DNA from: Eucommia ulmoides
Lineage: Eukaryota > Streptophyta > Magnoliopsida > Garryales > Eucommiaceae
DNA length: 64,000 nt
NCBI GenBank assembly: GCA_016647705.1
Contig: CM028334.1
Location: forward strand, 3,100,001 to 3,164,000
Reading direction: 5' to 3'
The notes below the pieces were generated by a model. The model had not been told where the DNA came from and ran no database searches. It worked only from the letters and a program-made list of their open reading frames with translations. Positions 33,901-45,900 of this stretch are shown here, in pieces. Numbering within the stretch: the first letter of the stretch is position 1; every line of letters begins with the position of its first letter. The position numbers were made by a program, and so were the translations under genes.

Positions 33901-36900
33901 GTCCAGCCACCGTCCGCCGCCGCCAAACACAAAAAAAATAAATCAAAAAAAAAAATTAGTTTTAGGATAAAATCGTTACCAAACACATTCTGTTCTCAGC
34001 ACAAAACAAAAATTGTCGTTACCAAACACAATTCTGTTCCCAAAATTCTCAACCCAATCCAATTCAACTCAACCCAACCCATTCCAGTTGGGTTCAGAAA
34101 AGTGGGAACACTAACCAAACGCCATCTAAGAGATTTCTATCAAAGAAATTTGAGATGAAAGATCTTGGTGACGCTTCTTTTGTGTTGGGTATACAGATAC
34201 ACCGGGATCGCTCTCGGGGTACTCTTGGTTTATCACAAAAGAGTTATATCGAGAAAGTTCTTAAAAGGTTTGACATGCATGATTGTAAATCAAGTGACAC
34301 CTCTGTGGCTAAGGGAGACAAATTTAGTCTCAATCAATGCCCCAAGAATGATTTTGAGATTCAGGAGATGCAAAAGATTCCTTATGTGTCAGCAGTAGGA
34401 AGTCTGATGTATACTTAAGTATGTACGCGTCCGGATATTGCGTACATTGTTGGCATGTTGGGCAAATACTTAAGGATTACTGGATAGCAGCCAAGTGAGT
34501 CATGAGGTACTTACAGAGAACAAAATACTACATGCTCACTTATCAGAAGTCAGATCAATTAGAGATCATCGGATATTTTGACTTCGATTTTGCTGGATGC
34601 TGAGATAGTATGAAATCTACTTACTTGCTGGAGGTGCTATATCTTGGAAGAGTGTTAAACAGTCTATTATAGCCTCTTCCACCATGGCAGTTGAGTTTGT
34701 AGTTTGTTATGAGGCGTCCAATCATAGAATATGGTTGCGAAATTTTGTCACGGGGCTGCATATTCTGGATGGCATTGAAAAGCCACTTAAGTTATATTGT
34801 GACAATAAATTAGCAGTACTGTATTCCAACAACAACAGGAGTTCTACGAAGTTAAAGTTTATAGACATTAAGTTCTTAGTTGTGAAAGAAAGAGTTCAGA
34901 GTGGAATTATATCTATAGAGCACATTGGGACAAACTCTATGATTGCAGATCTGCTGATTAAGGGATTACCACTCAAGGTCTTTCATGAGCACACTGTTCA
35001 TATGGGTGTGGTTTCTCTTCAAGATATGTCGTTTTAGTGGGAGTTTGTATTTTAGATACTTTTATCTATAGATATATTTGTTATAAATATTATGAGTTTT
35101 ATGGTTATTTAATGCAGTAAAGTATTCAGTTTTCATTCACTCTGATTTTATGTGGTTTGATCTCACTAAGGTTTAAGGAGGACCAGTTGGAAATTGGCAT
35201 GTTAAGATCACGTTGCATGAAATTTCCATGCTACACATCCACACTTGATCTTTGTCATTAGTTGCATTGATATATGTAATCATTGATGGGTTTAGTTACG
35301 AAAAAGATGTAACGATAATCGCTTTGGTTCTGTATTGGTGTGGTTAATGGATAAGATTGTTAAAAATGCATAAAGTTTTGATAGCAAATCTCATGAGCTC
35401 ATTAAGTATAATTCACGTTTATAAAGTTACATATATAACCTAAGTAAGAGATTGTTGGAGTAAAAACAAATATATGGGCTTATATATTAAATAAATGTGA
35501 ATTATAGGTTATCAAATAAAATTAGGTCAATTAAAGTGGTCAATTTAAGTTTTGGGGTCTTAATTAATGTATTATAAAGTGTGGGCATTAATGTGTAGAG
35601 ACAAATGTAATTTCTATTTTTATGATGGGTTAAAATAGAAAATACGAACATGCGCGACTATTTACAAATAGGCACGATTGCTTATAAATTGGGGTCATGG
35701 TCCCCGGATCACACAACGTTTTTCTATTCTTCTGATCCCTATTGTCAGAGAGAAATTTAGATAGAAAATAAGTGTAGATCTGGAAGATCATAAAGACTTA
35801 GACTCGGATATTTCAACTTTCATATTATGGATTCAGGCACTCTTCCGTAAATTCAATATTTTTATTCTTGATGATTCAATATGATTGTTCCTGTTTGTGT
35901 GATGGTTTTCACATAATGAAATTAAGTCCTACACCAAATTCTCTCCCAGGATCCATTGAACAGAATATCAAGAATTACTGATAAATTAGAAAATACAACA
36001 CAATCATACAACACAAGAATTATAGTGAAAACTTTAAAACCGGAGAAAAATCATTGTCGTTGTTAAAGACAATCAGAGAAAAATTCACTATGTGTAAAAT
36101 TGTTACAACTACACTCTCAATAATATTTCCTTACACATAAAACCCATAGAATACAAAATCCTCAAGAACACACTCCTTACAAAGTATACCCATAACCCAT
36201 ATTGGAGAGCAAAATGCTCCCCAATATTTACATGCTTAAGAGCATTCTTCGCCTTGGGATTTCTCTCTATTTTTGGATACCTCAAACTCTCTGCATATTT
36301 TCTTTTGCGGAGAACTTATTTTTCTCTTTGGCTCATTTCTACTATTTATAGAAGAGATTTGAGCCCTTTCATCCAATCTGAACAGACCAAGAGAATCTTC
36401 AACAATTGTAGGTGAATTTGGTGTAGCCTCACTCTTTTTCTTCTTTGGTGAGCTACATGTCCCTTTCCTCCTTTTTCTTTTGTTTTCTTAGGTTGATTCA
36501 TTGAATCACTCAATTGATCTTTTGGCCTTTTGTTGACTTTTCTTGATATTAGAAAAGTAATTTTCTCATCCTAAATTGAGAGTGAATATTACCCAACAAT
36601 TTGAAAGATCATTGTTAGTGAAAAACACTAGGTATTATCAAATTATACTAGCCCATACATTGAGGTACAAAAGCTCATGAAATACAATCATACCTAAGAT
36701 ATCCTATTTCAATTCGAGCAAAACTACCATGTAAGATATCAAGGATGATCACAATTACTCTATTACTACTCTTAGTAAGTCCCTTTGTAGATGTTCTAGT
36801 ATCTTATATTGTTGAATCTCACATGACTTGTGTTACTTGATCTTGAGCTATATGTAAAGTCTAATGCAATCCTCCTCTTATAAGGCTCTTTTGAGAGTGA

Positions 36901-39900
36901 GTTAGGCCTATTGGGTTCTTACATGGTATCAGAGTGAGGACTCTTGTCTAGTGTTTGGGTGTGTTGAATCCCACATCAATGTTGGGTCCTCCGATATCTG
37001 TTCGTAGTGGTTTGTCAAAAAGTATACCCTGTGCATGAGGGGACAATGTTGAATCCCACATCGATATTGGGCCTTTACCCCGATATCTGTTTGTAGTGGT
37101 TTGTCAAAAGTCCACCTTGTGCATGAAGAGGTGTGTTGAATCCCACATCGCTTGTGTTATCTGATCATGAGCTAAATATTAAGTCCAAGGCAATCCCTCT
37201 CTTACAAGGCATCTTTTAAGAGTGATTTAAGCCCATTGATTTTTATACACTTACTAATGGAATTAAACTCACCATTCTTAAAGAGAAAGCATTCGATCAA
37301 GTTAGACTATATTGTTGAAGACCATTTTCAATAATCCAATACCGACTATGAACAATTTAGAATTTTAAGTCGCCAAATGTCTCTGATCTTTTCCTATTTA
37401 ATCACATTAAATAGCTGGACATGTCTGCTCAACATTCAAAGTTTACAGCTAAAATGATATAATTACAATAACAATATCAATAATACCTTTATTAATATTT
37501 GATATTGAAATGTTTTGCAGGTATATACCTTAAATGTAAAATTATAAGATTGACTATAGTGTTTACATCTAACACTACCCGCCTCCATCACCTTCCACCC
37601 CTAGCCACCCCTATACCTCCCCTCTTCTTCGTATTCTCATTCTTTTTTTTTCTCTTTCTTTTTCCTTCTCTCCCCCTTCAGATTCGGCGCATGACACCTA
37701 ACCTGTGCTTCGAACATAGATCTAGTGTGTAGCGCCAGATTTGCAAGGGAAGGGGGAGAGAGAAGAAGAAGGAGGAGAGGTTGGAGGTGGGGATAAAAAA
37801 TAATTATAAGAAGTTTTAGAAGTAAGAAAAAAATATATTTTTAAAAATAGGAGTGTTAGTGTAAAAACGTAGAGGGGGGAAAATGTCTTGCATTTAGTTG
37901 TTTTTAGTTTTATGCTAAATTATGAAACTATGTCTACTATATTAATATTTTTTTAGTGTATGCAGAAAAAGCGCACGACAAATGATTCAACGAAAGGACC
38001 TACGGGGTGAGTTTTCATGTATTTTAAGTTTTATGTGGAACTGGAAATGTGTTTTCCTTATTAAAAGGAAAAACTCTGTGGAGACTAAAAAAGGAAAATT
38101 TACAAACAAGTTGAAGAAAGTTTGGAAAGATTAGAAGAAAGCCAAACAAACAAGCAAACGCCACAAAGTAATGGTATAGTTGTGATATTTGGTACACGAG
38201 AATGGAATTGAATTTGCAATGGTATAGTTGTGATATTTGGTACACAAGAATGGAATTGAATTCGGAATGGAATGAAATTGAATTTCGAATGAATGTCTAT
38301 GCAAATATTGATTTCATTCCACCTACCAAACATTATGTAAGAGCATTTCCAAGCATATCAAATTAAGTTGATTTTTCTACTTGGGAATTTTTTCCCTAAA
38401 TATTCGATGTCTTCCAACGAATGAAATTTGACTTTTCTACAACCGGGTATGCATTTTTTTACTTAGGTGGGAAAAAAAGTATAGACATTTGATTATAGAC
38501 ACTGAACTTGAGAAATAATTTTGAATTTTTAAAAAACCAACTTATGTGATGCTCTGATTGGAGTTGTCCTAAGGTGTTATTATGAGATCTCATATTGGAA
38601 TCTATGGATAAGTTAGTGAGACATAAAGAATCATACATGTTACTAGTAACTTATGTCAACTAGTTTAGATCTATTGACTTGATTTAAAAGTTATTATTAC
38701 TGGGCCAGTAGGCCACATTAGCGTCACAACTCACAAGTGGTTGCTCTATTATCACTGTTTTAGAGTGGTCACTAGTGAATTTCATATGCAAAAAAAATTG
38801 AAAGTGACTAGAATTTCTCCTTTTTCAACAATCTTACAAGAATACCATGCAAACAAACTATTCCAAGATTATTAGGGTTGTATTGTGTTGTAGAATAGAA
38901 AAGCATACTCATCATTTATTTCCTGACATTATATTAAGGACAATAAAGTGATTAGGGAAGTTTTTTATTTTATGGTGAGGTGTGTCTGGATCAGTTTAGA
39001 TGCACCACAATCAATTACTTCCCCAGGCAATTTTGAATGGGCACACTCTCCATATCGGCCTAGTGCATTCAAGATTTAATTCCTGGAGTACTTTATAGGA
39101 AAGTTGAATTCTGATTGATAAGAAAATGAGACACCTCCCCTTGCCAACCGGCCTAACACCTCTTGGGTAATTAGGAACGATTCATCATGTCCGATGAATG
39201 AATAGTGAGATTTTGTTTTTTTGGTGAATTGAATAGAATCATCAACAATCTGAAATCTAAGTCAGGTGCAAATGAGTCTTGCATTGGATGTGGTTTTTAA
39301 ATTGTTTGTTTTTCCTATTTTATATGCAATTGTTAATACAATTTGTTTTTGTAACGTTATGGCGATTTCAATTGGTACAGCAATGATGAAGAGGAGATCA
39401 TTCAAGCCAGACGACACTTCATACGGGCGAAGGTGGATGGTCGTGTAATCTACAAGATTGGAGATGATGCTCATGTGAAGGTAAATTTTGTGTTATTTCA
39501 TCTAGTTACTTCAATAAGAGTTTCTCTCAAAAAATATATTTTTTCAATAAAAGAGTTGGGAATTGTTGAAGTTACATACTATTGAACCCATATTGATGTT
39601 GGGTTCTCCAATATCCGTTCCCGGTGGTTTGTCAAAGTTCATCCTGTGTGTGAGGGGTTTGTTGAAATCACACATTGTTTGTGTTACCTGATCCTGAGTT
39701 GTATATAAACTCTAGGGTAATTCTCATCTTACCAGGTGTTTTTTGAGAGTGAGTCAGGCCCATTGGGTTGCTAAATGGTATAGTGCCAAACTTTTTGTCT
39801 TATGTTGGCCGCGTTGGGTGTCACATGTGTATTGAATCCTACATCGATTGTGTTACTTGATTTTGAGCTATGTATATGGTCTGGGATAATCCTTATCTTA

Positions 39901-42900
39901 TAAGGAGTCTTTTGAGAGTGAGTCAGGCCCATTGGGTTGCCACACAAAACACTCCAAAATGTTTCTGTAATACAATGATTAAGAATTGTAAATCTTGAGA
40001 TAATATTTTCAGTTAGCTTACCTTGTTGTAGAGATGGATTCAACATGGTGATATTCATTTTGATCTTTTTATTTGTTTTGTTTAGGGCGAAGGGAAGGAA
40101 AACTACATATGCAAGATTGTTGAAATGTTTGAGGCGGTTGATGGTTTACCATATTTCACTGCTCAATGGTTTTATAGGGCCAAGGATACAGTAAGTAATT
40201 TAGAAAAATCTCTTGTAATTTCTTTTAATGTGTTTAGTGTAAAATATTGTTTTTTTCTCTATCATTCAGGTAATCCAGACATGTTACAATCATATTGATG
40301 ATAAACGTGTATTTTTTTCTGAAGTGAAGGATGATAATCCTCTAGAATGCCTTACTGAAAAGCTCAAAATTGCCCGGTTGCCGCAAAATGTATGTTCGAC
40401 GTTGCCTTAGACATCTTTGCCTTTGTTTAATTCTTTATGAAAAAAGTTAATGTACCTCCTGGCTCTCGTGTCTTTAGCTTGATTCAGCTTCCAGGCAATC
40501 TGCAATCTCACATTGTGATTATTATTGCGACATGAAGTACTTGTTGCCATATTTTTCTTTTGTCAGCTTGCCTCCTGGTACGGTGATACCATATTTATGC
40601 TAAATTATGCAGTAAGCTATGCCATCTTTATGCAAATTCATCTAGTTTTTGTTGTTTTGCAGATAACGTGGGAGCTGGAAATGAATCTGATTCTACTATT
40701 TCGAGTGAGGGTGATGTTTGTGGATCAGTTGGTGTAGAAGTTGCCCAAGTTGAGGGGCATGAGAAGTCCGAGATAACGTTGCTGGATATGTATTCGGGAT
40801 GTGGAGCAATGTCCACAGGACTTTGCTTGGGTGCCAATCGTTCCGGCGTCAATCTTGTTACTGTGAGTTTCAGTTTTGTAATTTATAGATTCAACTTTAC
40901 TAAATTTTTCGTGTTGTTGAATCACATATTGTTTGTGTTACTTGATCCTGAGCTATATATAAGTCTAGGGGTAATCCTCCCCTTTCAAGGTGTGTTTTGA
41001 GAGTGAGTTAGGCCCGTTGGGTTTCTACGTGGTATTAGAGTCAAGATTTTTGTCTAATGTAGACGTGTTGAATCTCACATCGATGTTGGGCCTTTCCCTT
41101 GATATACGTTCACAGTGGTTTGTCAAAGTCCACCACGCGCGTGAAGGGGCGTGTTGAATCCCACATCTTGAGCTATATATAAAGTCTAGGACAATTATTT
41201 TCTTTGAAGGTATCTTTTGTGAGTGAGTTAGGCTCATTGGCTTTCTACAGGGAGTGTTGAATCCCACATTGATGTCGGGCCCCCTGATACCCATTCGCAG
41301 TGGTTTGTCGAACTTCATCCTGCGTGTGAGGGGTGTGTTGAATCCCACATCACTTGTGTTACCTGATAGGAACTATATAAATGTCTAGGGGTAATTCTCC
41401 TTTTACAAGGCGTCTTTTGAGAGTGAGTGAAGCCCATTGTGTTTCTACATTAACTTTGTAAGACATTTATTATTTTTGTAATGTGTATATATTTTTCTTA
41501 ATTGTAGAAATGGGCTGTTGACTTGAATCAATATGCATGTGCTAGCTTAAAATTGAACCATCCTGAGACTGAGGTATTTGTTCCTTCCTACTTTCCTTTT
41601 TTAATTTGGAAACTTTGGTTATAAATATAGATTTTGTGATTGATCCACGCTATATAACAGGTTAGAAATGAGAGTGCGGAAGATTTCCTTTGTCTATTGA
41701 AGGAATGGGAGAAACTTTGTTCTTCATTCTCATTATTAACAAGTGATGATCCTATAAGTGCTGAAGTTGACGAAGGCGGTGATGATGATGACAATGATGA
41801 AGGGGAGAACGATGACGATGCAGGCGACGGTGAAATATTTGAAGTTGAAGAGGTTCTATCAATTTGTCATGGTGACCCAAAGGAAATGCAAAAACCTGGC
41901 CTGTATTTGAAGGTATTTGAAGTTTTGCAATTATAACTTGTGGTTGTAGGGTTGTCTTGGGTCACTTTGAATCCCAAAATCTAGTTCATGAAGTGAAATT
42001 TTCTCATGCACTTATAACCTGATCAACAATCCCTTCTACATCCGATGTGGGATAAATTCAATAATCTTCTCCTCATATATCGCATCTGATTGGTTAATCC
42101 TCGACTAATCTCTCACTTTGTGGTAATTGAGTCAGAGTTGTTGTAACATGGGTTATGATACTAGTGTAGAGAGGTCTTGGACCTCTCTCACCCCAAAAGT
42201 GAGGTGAGACTTTCCCTCACATTTATAACTTGACCACTAATTTCTTCCACATACCTAGTTTTGAACATGGTTGTCAAACTTATTTTACTATATACATCGA
42301 TGTATTTCTATATCTCTCTAAAAGTAAAACAAAGCCTTTATTCCAGTCAAATAAGATCATCCCATATATTAAGTTCTATGAAATCAACTAATTGTTAATT
42401 TTCTTTTTCCAAGTTTTTTCCAGTGTACTTTTCCTCTTTTAAGCGCATTCCACTTAAATTAAATCATATTTTCTGTTTGGTGCATCTGAAGGTTTTTATG
42501 AAATTAATTTGATCAATTATTCTTATGCTTGCTCTCTCTCTCCACAACTTTTGTCTTCTCAAAAATTAGGAACTCACAATTCTGACTTTTCATTTATTTT
42601 TACCCCTCCTTAACCCTTCCCAGTATCATCTTTGAAATCATTACTCTCATTGATTATGATCAAAATAGTAGTCGGAAGAATATCATGGAGAAAGAGACTC
42701 ATTGTTATGTTAATTATCGACAAATCCTTCACTCATTGTGGTGGTGATGTTGATGGTGATTTATTTGTGGTGGTGTGGATGAAGTGGATATCCACCTCGA
42801 TGTGTTTCGTTCTTTCATGGAGATTTGAGTTCGAGGTTGGCATTATGGTGAACTTGTTATCACTGAATAACTTAGATGAGTTTCTCATGGGAAGTCCCAG

Positions 42901-45900
42901 CTCGATTAGAAGTGAACAGAGCTAATCGAGTTCACAAGTTCTTTGAGCCATAGGTGCAATATTCAGCTTTAGTAGGAGATCGAGAGACAATAGATTGTTT
43001 CTTACTCTTCCACGAGATTAGATGTCTTCCATGAAAAGTGCATAAACCAGTGGTCGATCTCCATCGTCTTTCAATCTTGCATGGTCTCCATTTGTAAAGT
43101 AAGAGAGTCTTTCCTGTGCTCCTGTCATATAAAAGTGGCTAAGGTTGGGGTAGGTTTTGAGGTACCGAAGGATATGGATGATATGGTAGACTGTACCCAG
43201 GTTTGGTGTTCGTGGAGTGCATAATTGCCTCACATTATTGATAGCATACGTAAGATTCGGCTTTGTATTACACCAGTCATTGATATATTGACGGTTCTGG
43301 TAATAATTCTCTTCGGTCTGTAGTTAACCTAAGATTTGAATCCATGGGAGTGGAAGCGGTCTACATCCGAGCATTCCAGTGTCCTGAAGAAAATCAAGGG
43401 CGTATTTCCGTTGGGATAAAGAGAGATACTTTCCTGGGACTAAGCAACTTCAATACCAAGAAAATGGTAGAAAGGGCCCAAATTCTTGATGCCTAAAAAT
43501 CTGCCCTAGATCATTTTTTATCTACTTAATGCCAGGTGCGTCATCTCTTGTGATAATACTGTTATCTACATAAACTGAGATAATGATGTATTGTCGTTGG
43601 TGCTGGCGACAGATGAAGCAGGTATAATTTGAGTGACACTCGGTAAGAACCCCATAGTAAGGATGACTTCGTTGAATCGGTTGAACCGTGCACGAGGAGA
43701 CTATTTAAGGTTATAGAGGGATTTTCGAATTTAAACCTATCAAGAAATAGTATATGTGATGACGATTCTGATGCTTGGACTCAATCTCAGCGCATTCTCG
43801 GGGAATTCGCTCAGAGGTTCATATAACGCAAGTTCCTCCCACCGAGTTTGAAGGTACCTGAAGTAATCCATAATTGATGGTCCTAGGGATGCCCACAAGG
43901 CATGGGAGATCTCCCAGTAGAGCTTGAAGATTTGTGATTTGTTGTGAGTGTGGTCATACATCTTTGTAAAAGTAGACCATAAACCTTTTGATAGTCTTGT
44001 GGAATATAAACCTATTATCCGTTCTTCCATGAAATTGAAGATCTACTTGAGGATGGTATAGTTATCTGCATCCCACTGAGCAAATTTGGGATCGTTGATA
44101 TTTGGCCTTGGTTCAGTGCCTTCGAGGCATCCGGTCTTACGTTTTGCACCAAGGTAGAGACAAAGGGAGCGAGATCAGACATCAATTTTTGCCCCATTGA
44201 GTAATACAGTTGTGACACATTGTACCATGACATCATTTGCTTGTGTAGGATTTGAGTGGGTGGGTAGTTGGGGAGTAGGAATTGTCTTAGATTGGACATC
44301 ATTTTCTTTTCTGGATGCCATGGAGACATATGAGATGAAATTCTAGAATCAAAACAATCGTACAAATGCTATAGAAGGCTAACCGGGATGCAGAAAAAAG
44401 AAGGTACAATGTGAGGAGGGTAACCAGAGACGTAGTTACCTAACCATACAATAAATAGAAGAAATTACCTTGTCTTTAATACATTCCGAACACCAAGGGA
44501 TGGAGAACAACGGTGACGAGCAGCAGAGATTGACAGACAACGAACAATCCATAACTTGCGGTAGTGGACAAGAGTTAGATGTCTATTTGCGACAGTGTCA
44601 GACAGATAGATGCGGGTGCCTGCAACGAACAGAGTGCAACGATGCACAATTGATGAATGGTTTGTGCGAGATGGTGCGCGAAGCTAGTGTTAGTTCGCGA
44701 GATGGCTTGTGGGGTTAGGTTTTTGTGAGATTTTGGTTAGCGAAGCTTGTTGTTCATGAGGTTGCTGGTTCACGAAGCTAGGGTTTGCGGGTGGCGACAA
44801 GTTTTGCAATTGTGCAGAGGCTAGGCTTGGGTTTCGGGAGGCTGGGTTGGAGGTGGCGGTGGCTTGTGGTGGTCGTCGCGAAGCTACGGTTCATGAGTGG
44901 CGATGGGTTTTGCGGCTATGCAGAGGTTGGGTTCGTGAGTATTCTGGTGTTCGCGAAGGATTGGGGTTTCGCGAGGCTAGGTTGGATGGCTGTAGGTTTC
45001 GCGGCCGTGCAAAGGGTGGCTTGCGGGTGTGTTGGTTCGTGAGGCTGGTTAATGTTTCGTGAGGCAGGGTTGGAGGTGGTGGTGATTAGGGTTAGGGTTT
45101 GGGTGGAAGAAAACTTAGTTCTAGATACCAAAAAGGATATAGGAAAAAGATGAAACATATATTTTAGTATTTTTGTATATACAAAGTGGCTTCTATTCTC
45201 CTAATTATATAGCCATAGGAGCAAACAAAATTAAGAGGGATATCAAAGGAATAAATGGGCTAATAAAAACCTATAATAACGATATTGTTGAAATATGATA
45301 TTTATGCAGTTATTTTTATTTTTGGTATTGTTATTGTAGACTTTATTAGTTCATTTATTCCGGTGATACCTAATTTTGCCTGCTTATGTGGCTGTATAAT
45401 TAGGGGAATAGAACCATTCTGTGTACATAAATATAATATATTTTCTTCTCTTTTCCTATATCATTTTTGGTATCTAGAGTCATTTTTTTTTTCTACCTAA
45501 ACCCTTGTAGCTGCCACCAGTCGTTGCCATATCGCAAAACCAGTTAATCCTAACAGCCGTGAACCAGCAAACCCTAACAATTGCAAACCAGATCGCGAAA
45601 CCCTAATGCCACTGCATGAACCCTAACCTACTGTCGCCGCTAGATCTCGAATTAGATCGTGGAGTTGCCTCCAGATCGCAAAACCCTAACGGCTCGTTTG
45701 GTTGTACGGAATGGAATGAGGGTGGAATGGAATGGAAGAAGGATTGGAATTAAAGAAAGAATGAATGAAATTATCAATAGAATCACCATTCTATTTTTTT
45801 GTTTGGTTGGTATGAAATGAGAGAAAGAATGGAATAGTGAAATATAGTAAAATTCCCATTATATTCTTATGAAATTATTATTTTATTTTCTTATTTGGTT

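Larger units (their letters stand above)
28576..35933 (+). mobile_element. Ty1-copia retrotransposon in CMT intron 1, decayed
   Basis: The left LTR is 28576-29097 and the right LTR 35453-35933, both TGTTGGAGTAAAAAC...AAGTCCTACA. CCAAA flanks each side (28571-28575 and 35934-35938). The primer binding site TGGTATCGGAGCC starts at 29100. The LTRs differ by loss of about 40 bp of a CGATTGTTTACGAA-type tandem in the right copy. The polyprotein lies in the host gene's sense orientation and is broken by many stops. Two DNA elements are nested inside (29412-30158 and 33475-34126). Confidence 0.92.
28548..36598 (+). mobile_element. Solo LTR (about 690 bp) split by a copia element, CMT intron 1
   Basis: The LTR starts TGTTGGGAATTTC at 28548 and ends ATTACCCAACA at 36598, with TGTTGGG/CCCAACA ends. 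ATTTG flanks both sides (28543-28547 and 36599-36603), a perfect 5-bp duplication. Only 28548-28575 and 35939-36598 belong to it; the rest is the copia insertion. A TATA-like TATTTATAGAAG lies near 36350. No internal retrotransposon region is present, so it is a solo LTR formed by recombination before the copia landed. Confidence 0.8.

Noticed and set aside
30355..35037. Intron 1 ORFs as an independent host gene
   Set aside because: They form gag, protease, integrase, RT and RNase H of a copia element with LTRs, primer site and target duplications.
36962..37133. CRISPR-like array from regularly repeated TGTTGAATCCCACATC
   Set aside because: Repeats and intervening sequence are all similar to each other and sit between TRIM LTRs. 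There are no unique spacers and this is eukaryotic DNA.
42632..42925. Plus-strand 97-residue ORF
   Set aside because: It is the antisense of the RNase H remnant of the minus-strand copia; the same antisense peptide pattern appears at 49372-49569 opposite the plus-strand element.
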